From NCBI GenBank assembly GCA_050084515.1, contig CM114273.1:43028001-43092000 (forward strand): DNA of 64,000 bases, in the 5' to 3' direction. Below, one piece after another: positions 33,001 to 43,877 of the stretch. Within the stretch, counting starts at the first letter, position 1; each line of letters starts with the position of its first letter. The position numbers were made by a program, and so were the translations under genes. Source of the stretch: Blasia pusilla (lineage: Eukaryota > Marchantiophyta > Marchantiopsida > Blasiales). Under the pieces are notes generated by a model. That model was not told the DNA's origin. It saw nothing but the letters and a program-made list of their open reading frames with translations, and did no database searches.

Positions 33001-36000
33001 TGGACTTGTTTGTCCATACGACAAACATGCCCAAACGGTCCCCCAATTAGGTTTTTATGGTACGTAGGTCGTGTGCCTCAGAATGTGGAAATAGGTACGG
33101 GCTTGGATTAAGGATGTGGTACAAGGATCAAACGGATGTGTTGGTCTCGTACCCATGCTTGGCCCAAACTGGACCTACCATGGCCTATGCTTAGCCTGCA
33201 TCGCCAAGTGTGGGCTCAATGTGGACTAGAAAATGGGTGCCAAGAACGGGCGGTGGATTGTTGGGTTGGGATGCAGGCTGGCCGAGCCTAGGTCTACGTT
33301 GCAGGCAAAGCAAGCCCCCGTGTGGTCCCGGAGCACTCGGGCCTACAAGGACATGCACGTGCTAGGAACGGACGTAAGCCCATAGACATGATCTTTGTCC
33401 ATGTGCAACCTTGGCATAGAGAGTAAGGTAGATGCTTTAAAGCTCAAATTATTTTAGCGCATGCCCAATTGATACACCACAATTCTACATCACTTCATGT
33501 GACTAAAGCCATTGGAATCCTCTCACAATAGAGATCGTGTGTATCGGACATCTTGTAAGAGGAAAATATCAACGATGTCCTATGTGCTTGTTTAATTCAC
33601 TGGTAATTGGTCCCTAGTGCAATTCAATTCCATCGATGGAATTGAAAAGACCTCATAAATGGAGAATATAATTAAGCCCTAGACACATATTGAATTTATA
33701 CAATTAAAAAATAAATAGTAAAATATTAATTTAAAATTTTAAAATTTAGTGTATTTTCCCTTAGTAGTTTAGGAAGAATTTTCAAATCAATTATCACTCA
33801 ATTTTCCAATCCCTATCTCTCAACTAATAAAATAAAATCATTGATTTTGATCATGGTTGCATAAAAAAAAACAAGTGTAGACATGTCCGCGCACATGGAT
33901 GCACAAAAACGGACAAGTTCTTCCTTAGGACGGATGTGGACGAACAAGTCTGGATATGTCCATGGACATTAGTTCCAAGAGGTGGGGTGGGACCCACACT
34001 TTTAGTCCATGATGGAAGGCAAAGCAAGGATGAGAGGAGCAATGAGGGAGGAGGGAGTGGAGGTGGAGGGAGGAAGAAATGAGGCAGTATGAAACATGTA
34101 GGCAAGTAAGGGGAATGAGAAAGAAGGAAAATGTAGGGTCCGTACGGACAAGTCCTTCCATAGGACAGACATGGATATGTCCACGCACACGGACTTTGTC
34201 GACATGCAACCTTGTCCGCGCACATGGATTGCAAGGGGTAGAGCCCAAACTTATTGCTTGTGGTGGGAGGTAGGGCGAGAGCAAGTGAGTGTGATAGAAG
34301 AGGGCAAGGAGCAACAAGTAAGGACAGACTATACAGGTGAGTGAGGGGGAGAGGGAAAAGAAAAGGAAGAGATGGAAGCCTCTTGTACAAATCTTTTCAT
34401 AGGATGGACATAAGTCTTCAGACATGGACATGTCCAACACATAAGTTTTGTTCACATACAACATTGATTTTGATCTAATGGTTTTTCCAAAATATTGTTT
34501 AGAAAACCAAGTTTGAAAATTTAAAAAGATAGGAAATAAAAAAATATTCAACCAGGCTTTTGAAGAATTACTTTCATAATTTTCTCTTATTATCTTTCCT
34601 TATTTTTCCCAAAATAGTATGGTAAAATAAACAAACATGAAAGAGACCTAAAAAATAGTTCAAAAAATTTCTATTTTTTTCTTTAAAATTATTTTTTTAT
34701 CGTTACTGAATTTTTTCTTAAAAATGTAATGAAATTAGAATTAAAGAGAATTGAAAAATCTTCAAACATGGTTCTTATGGGGAGTTCATACTTGAGGTAA
34801 TGCGTCTAGATGGCCTTAGACTTTGGTTGACTAGAGACCTTGTTAAATTTTATCCCAAATCGAGTCACCCATCTCTTTAAATTTCGTCCCTACCTACTAT
34901 TAACTTCCACTATCACTACGTTACACTAATCCATGCCCTCCCAAGTAATTAGGATTCACTAAGTGCCATAGGACTATCCAGTAAACAAAAAATTGAGAGA
35001 CAAGCACGCTAGGGATTAATCATGCAATGCTAGGTGTTAAAATCTTGGTATCAACCTTATGTATGTATCTAAAAATGGAGGGGGTTGGAGGAGGAGATCA
35101 TTTTACAAAATGAAAGTAAATGATAGACTAAAGGTAGTCACCGTGGATACTCTAGAAAGTTGGTGAGGTGAATGGGCTTGATTTCGGGCGGTAAGGCGTT
35201 TTAGGCTAAGTGCGGGATGACATTCGTTACTTGCAGAATTGTTTCCATGGTGTTCTGCACAAACCATTTGGATCCCCAACTTCAAAAATATTGGGATCGC
35301 GAGACAAACACGAGCATCGAGGACAATAATAAATGATGTTGGTCTTAAGAATATCGCTCTCCTCATGCAATGGCTTTCATTATGAGTCGCCAAAAAATAT
35401 CTACATGATAATTCATATGGTAAATACCTGTCGGGTGACTCGTATGGCTTTTGTGGAATGGAAACACTAATGCTGCGTATCCTTTTTAAAATGGAGTTGA
35501 TGGAAACACTAATACGGCGTGAAGGGAGTAACATCCACCTGTCACCTCCACTCTCAGATATGAAAAAATCTGAGAGTGGAGGAGAAGTCAAATACTAACA
35601 CGGAGCATAATGAGTGAAAATGTATGTAATAGTGAGGGTTAACTTGCATAATGCACTTCAAATACATTCAACGACTTAGGGCCCAAGTGACACCATAAAG
35701 AATTGAGAAAAGAGAAAATCTATGGTAGTATGGCCTAGTAGGGGCCATAATTAAGTATTAATTTTTCAAGATTTTCTTACCTATGGATGCGCGTACTAGT
35801 AGGAAGTAGAATGTGGAAGAAGACTTGTTTTTTTTAACTACTAAGTGTCAGATTAGTCTCGAACGCGTAAAGACCGAGCCGGTAAGGCTGAGCGGCGGAG
35901 GTTTTCACGTGAAGATAGACTGATACATGCACGTCACTCCACGTTCATCACTATGGAAGCAAATTGTGTGGGACTATCCCGCGCACAACAACAATCACGT

Positions 36001-37277
36001 ACACGCGCGGCCGACTGCGGGGATTCAGAAGGAGGCGGAGCTTCGCTCAGAAGTCCATTGCAGAACTGCCGCCGCTATGAAGCGGAAGGGATCATCGTAC
36101 TAGACCGAGGGAGATCGTCGGTGGACTCAGGCGAATGCAGTGGACATTTTAAGGGCTAGCAGCTGCATTTGATGAGCTACATTCTCAGATCCGAGATCGG
36201 AAGAGGAGATCTCGAGCGCAGCATATCCACACAACAAACCAAAGAGAAGCTAGAGAAGATTCACTTACAGCGACTGGATACAATATACGAGAATCCGATT
36301 CCCGAAGAAGAAGAATGAGGAGGAGGAGGTGCACGTACCAAGAGCTCTGTTGATTTCCATGACGGAAATTGCTTGAGGAGCGAAGCCAGCGAAGTTGTTA
36401 ATTCCATTCCCCGGAGTCGAAACACTCACGCGATTGTCGAGCCTGTACACGGCGGTTTTCAGTGCAGGAAACCAGCTGACGTCCCCGAACTCGTTTTGCT
36501 GCGCGTTTGTTAATATTTGCGTTTCCAGGTTACTGTCATCCAGCTGCACGAAAGATACCGTTCTTTTGAATAGAGGTTGCAATTGCAGAGTCACAGTTGA
36601 TATGACGCCCAGCACGCCGAGAGAAACTTTAGCTGCATTCAGATCTTCATCGCCGTTCATCAACGTGATGACTCGGGCGTATCCCTCCTCAGCCGAAGCA
36701 GGCACAACCAGACGCATTTCTCTGACGTACTCGGAAACAGCGCTTCCTTTCCCCCAAATGGAGCTCCCATACGCACCCGTACCTAAGATTCCAGAGATGG
36801 ATAACCCATCCCAGTATGGGGAGTGAGGGAAGGCCAGGCCTTTGGAGGCTATGGTGTCGACGAAATATGCTTGAGCTGAACCCCTGCATCCACAGCGGCC
36901 GTGTTGAGCACTTCATCTACAACGATTTTGCTATTGTAATCCCTCGTGCTGATGGACAAACCCGCTTGGCCACCTGGACACACGAGCTTTGGTATGCTGT
37001 GGCTGCCTTTGCTGATAACCCTCACTTTCTGCCCGGCCTTCACCGCCTCCGCCACCGCTGTCACGATCTCTTCCTCCGTGGTTGGGTACACTACCTTCGC
37101 GGCCTTGCAGTCCTTGCGATCTTCCCACACTCCGTACGCTCTGTTAATCAGGCACGATTCATTCCCTTGGCTGCACATCACCACTGGAAGAGCAGTTCCC
37201 TCCGAGTACTTGGCAGCCCAGCACCACCACAAGACGATTGTCGCCACCAACACCCAACTGTTGCGAGACATCGTCAT
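30011..37277 (-). CDS. L-gulonolactone oxidase-like protein (FAD-linked), two exons, two frameshifts
   Basis: The family oxidises L-gulono-1,4-lactone towards ascorbate using FAD; plant members are secretory proteins of about 570-590 residues. Exon 1 (37277-36339) starts MTMSRNSWVLVATIVLWWCW, a signal peptide, followed by YGVWEDRKDCKAAKVVYPT, the FAD-binding GSHSIPKLVCPGGQAGLS and GTGAYGSSIWGKGSAV. The phase-1 intron runs 36338-30837 (GTACGT donor, ATCGCAG acceptor). Exon 2 (30836-30011) has VGYGWTNDGVFFEGYPITGF, CAWDPREKGQFFYETTF, LYNGILMRYV, EEIEQMILFKYHGKPHWGKN with the conserved HWGK, and a Cys-rich end (CALEGLCICTEDVHCAPKSG). Total length about 588 codons. One-base losses near 36863 and 30275 break the frame; they are either assembly errors or recent pseudogenisation, since nothing else is damaged. 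Confidence 0.85.
31500..31800. repeat. Dispersed repeat related to 33890-34440
   Basis: It has the purine-rich AATGGATATGGGAGGAGGAAG segment followed by CAAGTCCTTCTATAAGACAGACG and a GGACATGGACATGTTG stretch, in the same order as the units at 33890-34440. One isolated unit in the gulonolactone oxidase intron. Confidence 0.6.
31845..31935 (+). repeat. Possible tRNA-derived SINE head
   Basis: CAAATGGTAGAGCTAC resembles a tRNA A box and AAAGTTCAAATCC, about 64 bases on, resembles a B box. The arms needed for a functional tRNA do not pair, so a SINE-like relic is the better reading. Weak. Confidence 0.25.
33890..34440. repeat. Tandem units of about 237 bp
   Basis: Two full units and part of a third. 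The motif CGGACAAGT(T/C)CTTCC(T/A)TAGGAC recurs at about 33911 and 34147, with a diverged third near 34385. Each unit holds a purine-rich middle and TGTCCGCGCACATGGAT. Long minus-strand frames here are low-complexity by-products. Confidence 0.7.
35545..35582. repeat. Perfect 15-bp inverted repeat
   Basis: CCTCCACTCTCAGAT at 35545-35559 and its exact complement at 35568-35582, with an 8-base loop (ATGAAAAA). It could be the centre or end of a small foldback element inside the intron. Confidence 0.85.
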
Positions 37278-37368
37278 GAATCGATCCCGAATTCCCGTGA
37301 CCGCACCGTAACTCACCGGTATACTACTCTGGGCCTCGCCACGAGTCCGAGAAGGTGAGGATGGATCA

Positions 37369-37374
37369 CTTATA
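37369..37374 (-). promoter_or_regulatory. Putative TATA box of the gulonolactone oxidase gene
   Basis: The minus strand reads GCTATAAGTG here, 92 bases upstream of the chosen ATG, leaving a leader of about 60 nt. Confidence 0.45.
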
Positions 37375-37754
37375 GCAGTCCTCCCGGGGGCATCGAGCTT
37401 GGACGCGAGTGGTGCAGCTGGGTGTTAGAGCTAGTATCGACAACTTTTTATTTCTTTTGTATAAAAAAGGCTGTTCGTATTTACTCAAATCGTTTATCGA
37501 GAATCCTTCCAACAGAAGAAAATACAAAAGTATTCTCCATTTGTCTTCACTTTCAGCTATAGACATGAGGCTACAAATGACATTTATTGCTGCGTGCATG
37601 AAACGAGCTTTGCACTAAGCTTTTTGTATTTTTAGTATCACCTTATTATAAAAACAAACTTCAAAAGGAATACATAATAATGGAATGGAAAAAAGATGGT
37701 AACAAGTCAACGTGAATCATTGAATTATACTATTTTTCATAGTATGAAAACATC

Positions 37755-38260
37755 TCACAAGAACACTAGTGGTTGGTCATAAGTGAATGGACAACAACAC
37801 GAGCCAACCCCACCACCTCCATACGACTTATCAGTACCACGGCATATGATGCATTTTTGAAGGGAGTGGTGAGCACATGTTTTCAAGAAAGTATCAAAAG
37901 ACCCATATAAATGACCGAATACTTCCACTACAAAAAGAATAAATCCATCACTCGCATGTCTCACAGCATAACTTAACTCCTTATTTTTGCTGCAGCTTCG
38001 GCCACCGAACCTTTTGGTATGTGCGGCTCGACACACCAAGTCAGAAAGTGTTGGATCAGCAATCACCACATCATCTAGTGTCCAAAATCCACCTCGAGAT
38101 ATAACAAGATCAACTCTCCGGAGGGAGATTGCTTGTGTGGTTGAAGGTACGACATGGAGTTGCTCTTGCCCAACGGTGCATAATCCCGTACGAGCCACTG
38201 ATGCTACCGCCTGTTTGATGACATCATATGTGGCCGTTCGTTATCCACTATGTACACATT
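37755..38260 (-). pseudogene. Retroelement C-terminal fragment (uncertain family)
   Basis: A 147-codon frame reads LRRVDLVISRGGFWTLDDVV, IADPTLSDLV and, later, FGHLYGSFDTFLKTCAHHSL. I know this pattern (R-V-D-(L/I)-V, (T)L.D(V/I)V..DPT, a Cys/His pair near the end) from C-terminal parts of reverse-transcriptase-bearing elements in plant genomes. Upstream, in other frames, come NERPHMMSS and APLGKSNSMS. No reverse transcriptase core is present. Family assignment is from memory and weak. Confidence 0.4.
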
Positions 38261-38859
38261 AGAGAATATGGATACCCTTGGCATCAATGAGATCCCTTCG
38301 TACACAATTCGACACACCTAATAGAGTAGGATGGGAAAGTCTAAGTATAACCGCAAAGCTATCAAGAATATACTCCGAGGAAGACAAAATAGAAGAATAA
38401 GAGGATTTTTAGTAAGCTATGCCCCCGATCTCCGACTCGCACATAAATATAGAAGAGCTCGATGAGTGTCAGAGGATGCCTCAAAGACAATGTTGGAAAA
38501 GTTGATTTAGTACAAATTCTGGGAGATATGCTCTTGAAGTCAATGAAGCCCTAATCAAGTGACTAAAAGATGGTAGAATGGCTGGTGTAGCAAGAGGAAG
38601 AAGACCTCCAACAATCTCAATCATCGTTGAAAAAACAAGTCCCCCTCCTCTACATAGGTGACATGATACATTAAGATAGGTGTATCTCCTTGAAGCCATA
38701 ATCGATGCTACCAACGCCCAACCCCCCAAAAAAGGTTGTGGGAGCAGATGCGACTGTGGAGGAAAGTTCCACCCCTCCAAAAGAAATATGCAAGATAGCT
38801 TCTTGTGAAGCCAAGACACTGTCTTCCCCCTCAAATATATTCGGGCCAAGAAGAAATGT
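38261..38859. other. Stretch without a supported gene
   Basis: Between the retroelement fragment and the 268-bp tandem array. Open frames here are short and lack recognisable domains. Confidence 0.4.
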
Positions 38860-40285
38860 CAAGAAGAAATGTGGACTATCCGCTAACAGGCACGTGGAGC
38901 TCTAGATGTCCTTCATTTGGATCTTAACATCCGATAGAAGGCTCACTGCACTATGAGAAAATTTGACCTTAAGATCCAATCGAGATGAGTGGCAACCTCT
39001 AGGGTATATATAATTGGAACTCTAGTTTCAAAGGTTGCGAGGAGCCATCCACCTAATAAAGGCAGCAGAGAGTTCAAAAAAACCTGCTTTACGCCTCTAT
39101 CGTGATTCTCTGAATTGTGGTTGATCTATTAAGAAGAAATGGTGCATGTCCCGTGAAACACATTACATTTAAGATCCGAATGTAATTCATTCGGATCTTA
39201 AATCCAATAGAAGGGTCATTGGACTGTGGGCGAATTGGGAAGAGTAGAAACCCCTAGGTTTGTCCGATTGGTACTTTGCTTCCGAATGTGGCGAGGTACC
39301 ATCCACTTGAGAAATTCAGCAGAGAGTTCAAAACAACCTACTTTGCACCTCTATCGCCATTCCATGAATTGTGGGTTATCTGTTGAGAAGAAATGTGGAC
39401 TATCTGCTTATAGGCACGCGGAGCTCCAAATGACCTTCAATCGGATCTTAAGATCCAATAGAAGGATCATTGGACTGTGGGCGAATTGGACCTTAAGATC
39501 TAATTGGGAAGAGTAGAAACCCCTAGGTTTGTCCGATTGGAACTTTGCTTCCAAATGTGGCAAGGTACCATCCACTTGAGATATTCAGCAGAGAGTTCAA
39601 AAAAACATGCATTGCGCCTCTATCGCCATTCTATGGATCGTGGGTTATCTCTTGAGAAGAAATATGGACTATCCGCTTACAGGCGCGCGGAGCTCCAAAT
39701 GACCTTCAATTGGATCTTAAGATCTGATAGAAGGGTCACTAGACTGTGGGCGAATTGGAACTTACGATCCGATCGAGAAGACTGGCAACCTCTAGGGCAT
39801 GTCCAATTGGAAATTTGGTTCCGAATGTGGCGAGGTGTCATCCACCTAATAAAGTCAATAGAGAGTTCAAAAAAACCTGCTTTGCGACTCTATTGCGATT
39901 TTGTGAATGTTTTTGATCTGTTATGAAGAAATCATACCTTTCCGATGATAGGCACGCGGAGCTCCGAATATCCTTCATTCGGATCTTAAGATCCGATAGA
40001 ATGTCACTGGGCTGTGGGCAAAGTAGACCTTCAGATCCAATTTATAAGAGTGACAACCTCTAGGGTATGTCCGATTGGAACTTTGGTTCCAAATGTGCGA
40101 GGTGCCACCCACCTAAGAAAGTTAGCTGAGAGTTCAAAAAAACCTGCTTTGCGCCTCTACGGCCAATTTGTGAATCGTGGTTGATCTCTTAAAAAGAAAT
40201 ATGGACTGTCCTCTAACAAGTACGTGGAGCTCCAAATCACCTTTAATTGGATCTTAAGATCTGATTTAAGTGATTTTCTCATTTT
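38860..40285. repeat. Diverged tandem repeat, period about 268 bp
   Basis: About five units. Anchor points are GGAGCTC(C/T) followed by CTTCAATCGGATCTTAAGATC-type sequence near 38897, 39185 (partial), 39420, 39690, 39959 and 40227. Each unit also carries GGGCGAATTGG, CCTCTAGGG/CCCCTAGG and AGAGTTCAAAA(A)AACCTGC. The short open frames are by-products of the repeat. Confidence 0.85.
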
Positions 40286-40324
40286 CTATTTTCTCACATC
40301 TTTCTCAACTCCAAGACGTCTACT

Positions 40325-40762
40325 ATGATGGATAACGTATTCGACAATTCCATCAAAGGGAATGATCTCCAAATACCTCAGGAACAATGCTTGGTGATGA
40401 CCGAGCAAGAAGTTGCCCATTTTTTCCTTGATGAGTACGGCCTACACAAACTGAAGCAACATTTGTTCAGATTCATCATCACAAAGGCTAAGGACTAGGA
40501 TGTGGATTGCGCAGTTTGGACAAGGAGTATCAGAAGAAGAAGATCAAATGATAAGTTCCAAACTATGTACAAGGCTTTAAAGGAAGATCTCCAAATAGAT
40601 TTCACAAGGATTCTTCTAACTCCAAGAGAGGGAAGGTTTAGTTGGAGTGACTTTGTTGATAGACTCAATAAGTATATCTGTCAAGTTGAGGAGGAGATTA
40701 CTAACCTTGCCACGGATGAGAGCCTCTTGCGATTGAGCAAGAAGAGACCTCATAGTGGGTAA
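40325..40762 (+). pseudogene. Short reading frame of unknown origin, one internal stop
   Basis: The ATG at 40325 opens MMDNVFDNSIKGNDLQIPQE and is open for 145 codons except for one TAG at 40496-40498. It contains VAHFFLDEYGLHKLKQHLFR and a charged, helix-like C-terminal half. It sits between two tandem-repeat blocks. I recognise no domain. A small mobile-element protein or a gene fragment are both possible. Confidence 0.35.
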
Positions 40763-40969
40763 TAGGTAGCTGGAATGATATTGTATACTGATGCAATTGG
40801 GTATATTTTGTAAATAGATCGTGAAATCTAACATATTGAAGAGGATGGATTAAGGAAGTATGTTGCCCAAGTTTGAGCCGGTCAATGTCAGAGATATAGC
40901 AATGGATGAGATTGTTATGTGACATGTGTGTACGGTTTCTTCTTGCAGTGCTTGTATCCTCAACGTTTC

Positions 40970-41745
40970 CATCCTCTGGATCGATTGGAACTGTAGTTCT
41001 GAATGGCCTTGAATTGGATCCTAAGATCCCAATAGGTCGGCAACAAATATAGAATTGGAAGAAGATTTCTGATTGTGTCCCAAACTGCTGTGCCCTAAAT
41101 ATCATTTGGAGCCGTACTTAGTCTAAGTCCAATGGGATCCTAAGATCCAATTTTGGCCATAGAAGGCGTCCGAAAATAGGGAATCCCCATCCTCGATTGG
41201 AATTGAAGTTTTGAATGGCCCTAAATTGGCTCCTCAGACCCCAATAGGTTGGAAACAAATGAAGAATCAGAACCTAAGTTTTGATTGTCCAATGGAGCCT
41301 AAGATCCAATTCCGGCTATAGGAGATGTCCTACAAAGGGAAATCCCCATCCTCGATTGGAATTGTAGTTCCGAATGGCCTGCTCCTAAGATCCCTGCTAA
41401 CTACCACGGCCGCTGAACATCAATAGGAGCCATACTTAGTCTAAGTCCAATTGGATCCTAAGATCAAATTCCGGCCGTACAAGGCATTCGGTAAAGGAAA
41501 ATCCCCATCCTCGATTGAAATTTTAGATCCAAATGGCCTGATCCTAAGATGCCAATAGGTCAATAGAAAATATAGAATCAAAACCTAAGTTTTGATTGTG
41601 TCCCTAACTCACATGCCCTCTGAACGTCATTTGGAGCCATACTTAGTCTAAGTCCAATTCGATCCTAAGATCCAATTTCACGCGTGGAAGGCGTCCAGTA
41701 AAGGGAATTCCACTTCTTCAATTGGAATTATAGTTCTGAATGCCC
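40970..41745. repeat. Diverged tandem repeat, 155-215 bp units
   Basis: Five copies of CCTCGATTGGAATT(G)...GAATGGCC (about 40974, 41190, 41352, 41508 and 41717). Between them are the shared segments GGATCCTAAGATCC and TACTTAGTCTAAGTCCAA. Similar GGAACTAGAGTTCC segments continue to 41987 and resume at 51810, so Gypsy-1 inserted into this repeat field. Confidence 0.75.
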
Positions 41746-41987
41746 TTTAATGGTGGTATGTGTTGTAGCAAAGCCCAAAGAGCTCCTTCCGCCGACAACA
41801 ACTAGTCTATTGCCAAGAGGATGTTCCAGATTCTTTCAAGATAGGGGGTGGAAGGCTCCGATCTCATTTGGAACTAGAGTTCTGAATGCTTTCGAATTGG
41901 CACTTAAGATTCAATTCTGGCACTCGGTGGGAGCTTCTCCGGGGCCGAACCAACACATTCTGCTGTAAACTTTAGGGCTATCTCAAG

Positions 41988-42354
41988 TGTTATGACCATA
42001 CGGATTATGTCGTAGAGTATAGTGTGCTATAGAGGCCATACCTTATGTAGGGCCGTAATGTCTAGGTAGAGATGCCATTTCATACATAGGGTTGGGGGTT
42101 ACTCAGTTGAGGGTGACTTTTCCAGTAGGGCCCGCTTTTAGGTTGGAGGATATAAGGTGGAGTGCACTCAAAGAACAGTTAGTTCTTTGAGTTGAGCCTG
42201 TTGCGTTAGGAGTTAGCCTTGGTAGTGAGTAGAGCTCTTGGCTATGGTGTTTCCCGCAATCTTCAACCTAGATTCTCCCATCGTGGAGTGGGTTTGGCTC
42301 GATTGTATGTGATTCTAAACGTGTTTTATGACAGTAGGTCTTTCACGGATTTCA
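41988..42354 (+). repeat. Gypsy-1 terminal repeat A1
   Basis: 367 bp, beginning TGTTATGACC and ending GGATTTCA. TATAAGG at 42151 predicts transcription from about 42181, where AGTTCTTTGAG begins. It forms a hairpin with the preceding CTCAAAGAAC. Repeated at 51303-51670. Confidence 0.9.
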
Positions 42355-42365
42355 CTCAAAGAACT
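42355..42365 (+). other. Gypsy-1 self-complementary primer-binding site
   Basis: CTCAAAGAACT follows A1 immediately and is the exact complement of AGTTCTTTGAG at 42181-42191, the predicted 5' end of the RNA. This is the arrangement used by self-priming Tf1-type elements instead of a tRNA primer. I see no common tRNA-complementary motif (such as TGGTATCAGAGC) here. Confidence 0.7.
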
Positions 42366-43877
42366 GACGTAGATCGATGGTAGCTTCGATTGTGGATCAG
42401 TAGGATCTGGTTAGGGTTGATTGTGTACTCAGCCGTGGATGTTCGGGGCTTTTGGCCTATGTTAGAGGTGTGAATCTGGTGCGTGGTTGGTTGGGAAAGA
42501 AGCGCCTTGCTTAGAGCTTTCCAACGTGCTTTAGATCGCCAGATTTCGTCAAGGGAGTTGGAAGTTATCAAGGATTGAAGATTCTGGTTCGTGTTTGACG
42601 GTTTTCTGATGTGGAGAGCTTGGAGTGCGGAAGCTCTGTTGAAGTTCATCCAGATCGGGTGAGAGGTTCCCGTAGCTACTCATATTGTGATCTCATGTGA
42701 ATCTATCTGCTCGAGCGTGTGGAGCGTTGCGGATTTCTGCGTGCATGAAATTGGGCGGAAGCGCTGTCGGATTTGCGATTTTGGAGGTGTATGGACAACA
42801 AGTTTGTCTGATTTTTAGCTCAGAGTCCAGAGCTTGGTTGTAGCTAATTTTTGGTGGAGAGATAGCTATGGTGGTCAATTGAATTCTTGTCAAAAACAAA
42901 TTCAATTTTGGTCAAGGATTTGTGAAGTAATTGCTGATCGAAATTTTGCGGACTAGCTCAACGTCAGGCTATGGTGGACAACGGATCGGAGGGGCTGGTT
43001 GGTTGGTGACTCGTTCAATGTTGGAGACGCCTATCCCATTGGGGGCGCCCTGGTTGGGCCTCTATCCATAGCGAAGCATGGCGAAGCATGGCGAACGGGG
43101 CATGTCTCGAGCATTTTGAGGCTTCGAGGCAACTCATGGTAGCTCGGGGCGAGTGGGCGTGAGAGCCAGAGTAAGGAGCAAGGAGCAAGCAAGCAAGCTT
43201 GCTTTCTTGGGCGTGAGGCAGTTTTTGCAGGATTTGTGATTTGAGTGTTGCATAACGGGTCACCCATCTTTGGGCTATTCTGCCTGGAAGACGCTTAACT
43301 GTTGAGTTCTTAACTATGCCAGTGTACACACTGGTGTAGCTCATTTGGTGCTGTTCGGAGATGTGTTAGGCATTTTATGCATCTCAGGTTTTTGGTTGAT
43401 GTACCTCTAGCGCATAGTACGGTGTAGCCTCTCCATACAGGTGATATTTTTAGGTGCTGCGAGTCCGACTAGCACGTCATCGACCCGCGGCGGAGTAGCT
43501 ATTGCGTTAGAATTGTGTGGTGGGTTCTGTGGATTCAGGGGGCGCCACGTTTGGCGGATTGTGTTACCTTGATTTCCATTTGCGATTGGAGGGTTGTCGT
43601 TGGACTTCCTGTGTTTGGATCCCCTCCATCGTTGCTTCTTGCTTGCGCCCCCATTGTGAGGGTTGACGCTGATTTCCAGAGTAGTGTTACTCCTGTGTGC
43701 TACCAGTAGTGAGCATGGAGTGATGACCAGTAGACCGTGGGAGGCTTCTTGTGGTGATGACAGGTTAGGTTGCCTACACCCATAGCTAGTATAGCTAGAA
43801 TAGTATAGCGACATCGACGTCACTTGGTTACTTAGTGGTGATAATTTGGTGGTGGTGCGACATCGGCGTTGGTCATC
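42366..43877 (+). other. Gypsy-1 untranslated leader
   Basis: About 1.5 kb between the primer site and gag with no long coding frame on the sense strand. Antisense frames in it are by-products. Confidence 0.6.

Larger units (their letters stand above)
30837..36338 (-). other. 5.5 kb intron of the gulonolactone oxidase gene
   Basis: Bounded by TTG|GTACGT at 36338 and ATCGCAG| at 30837; the codon split across it (G then AA) gives Glu in the expected place. It contains no coding region I can support, but holds several repeats (31500-31800, 31845-31935, 33890-34440, 35545-35582). AT-rich throughout, unlike the GC-rich exons. Confidence 0.8.

Noticed and set aside
33851-34551. Long minus-strand frames rich in Ser, Pro and Leu in the large intron
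   Set aside because: They come from the purine-rich tandem units read on the other strand and change with the repeat; no protein domain.
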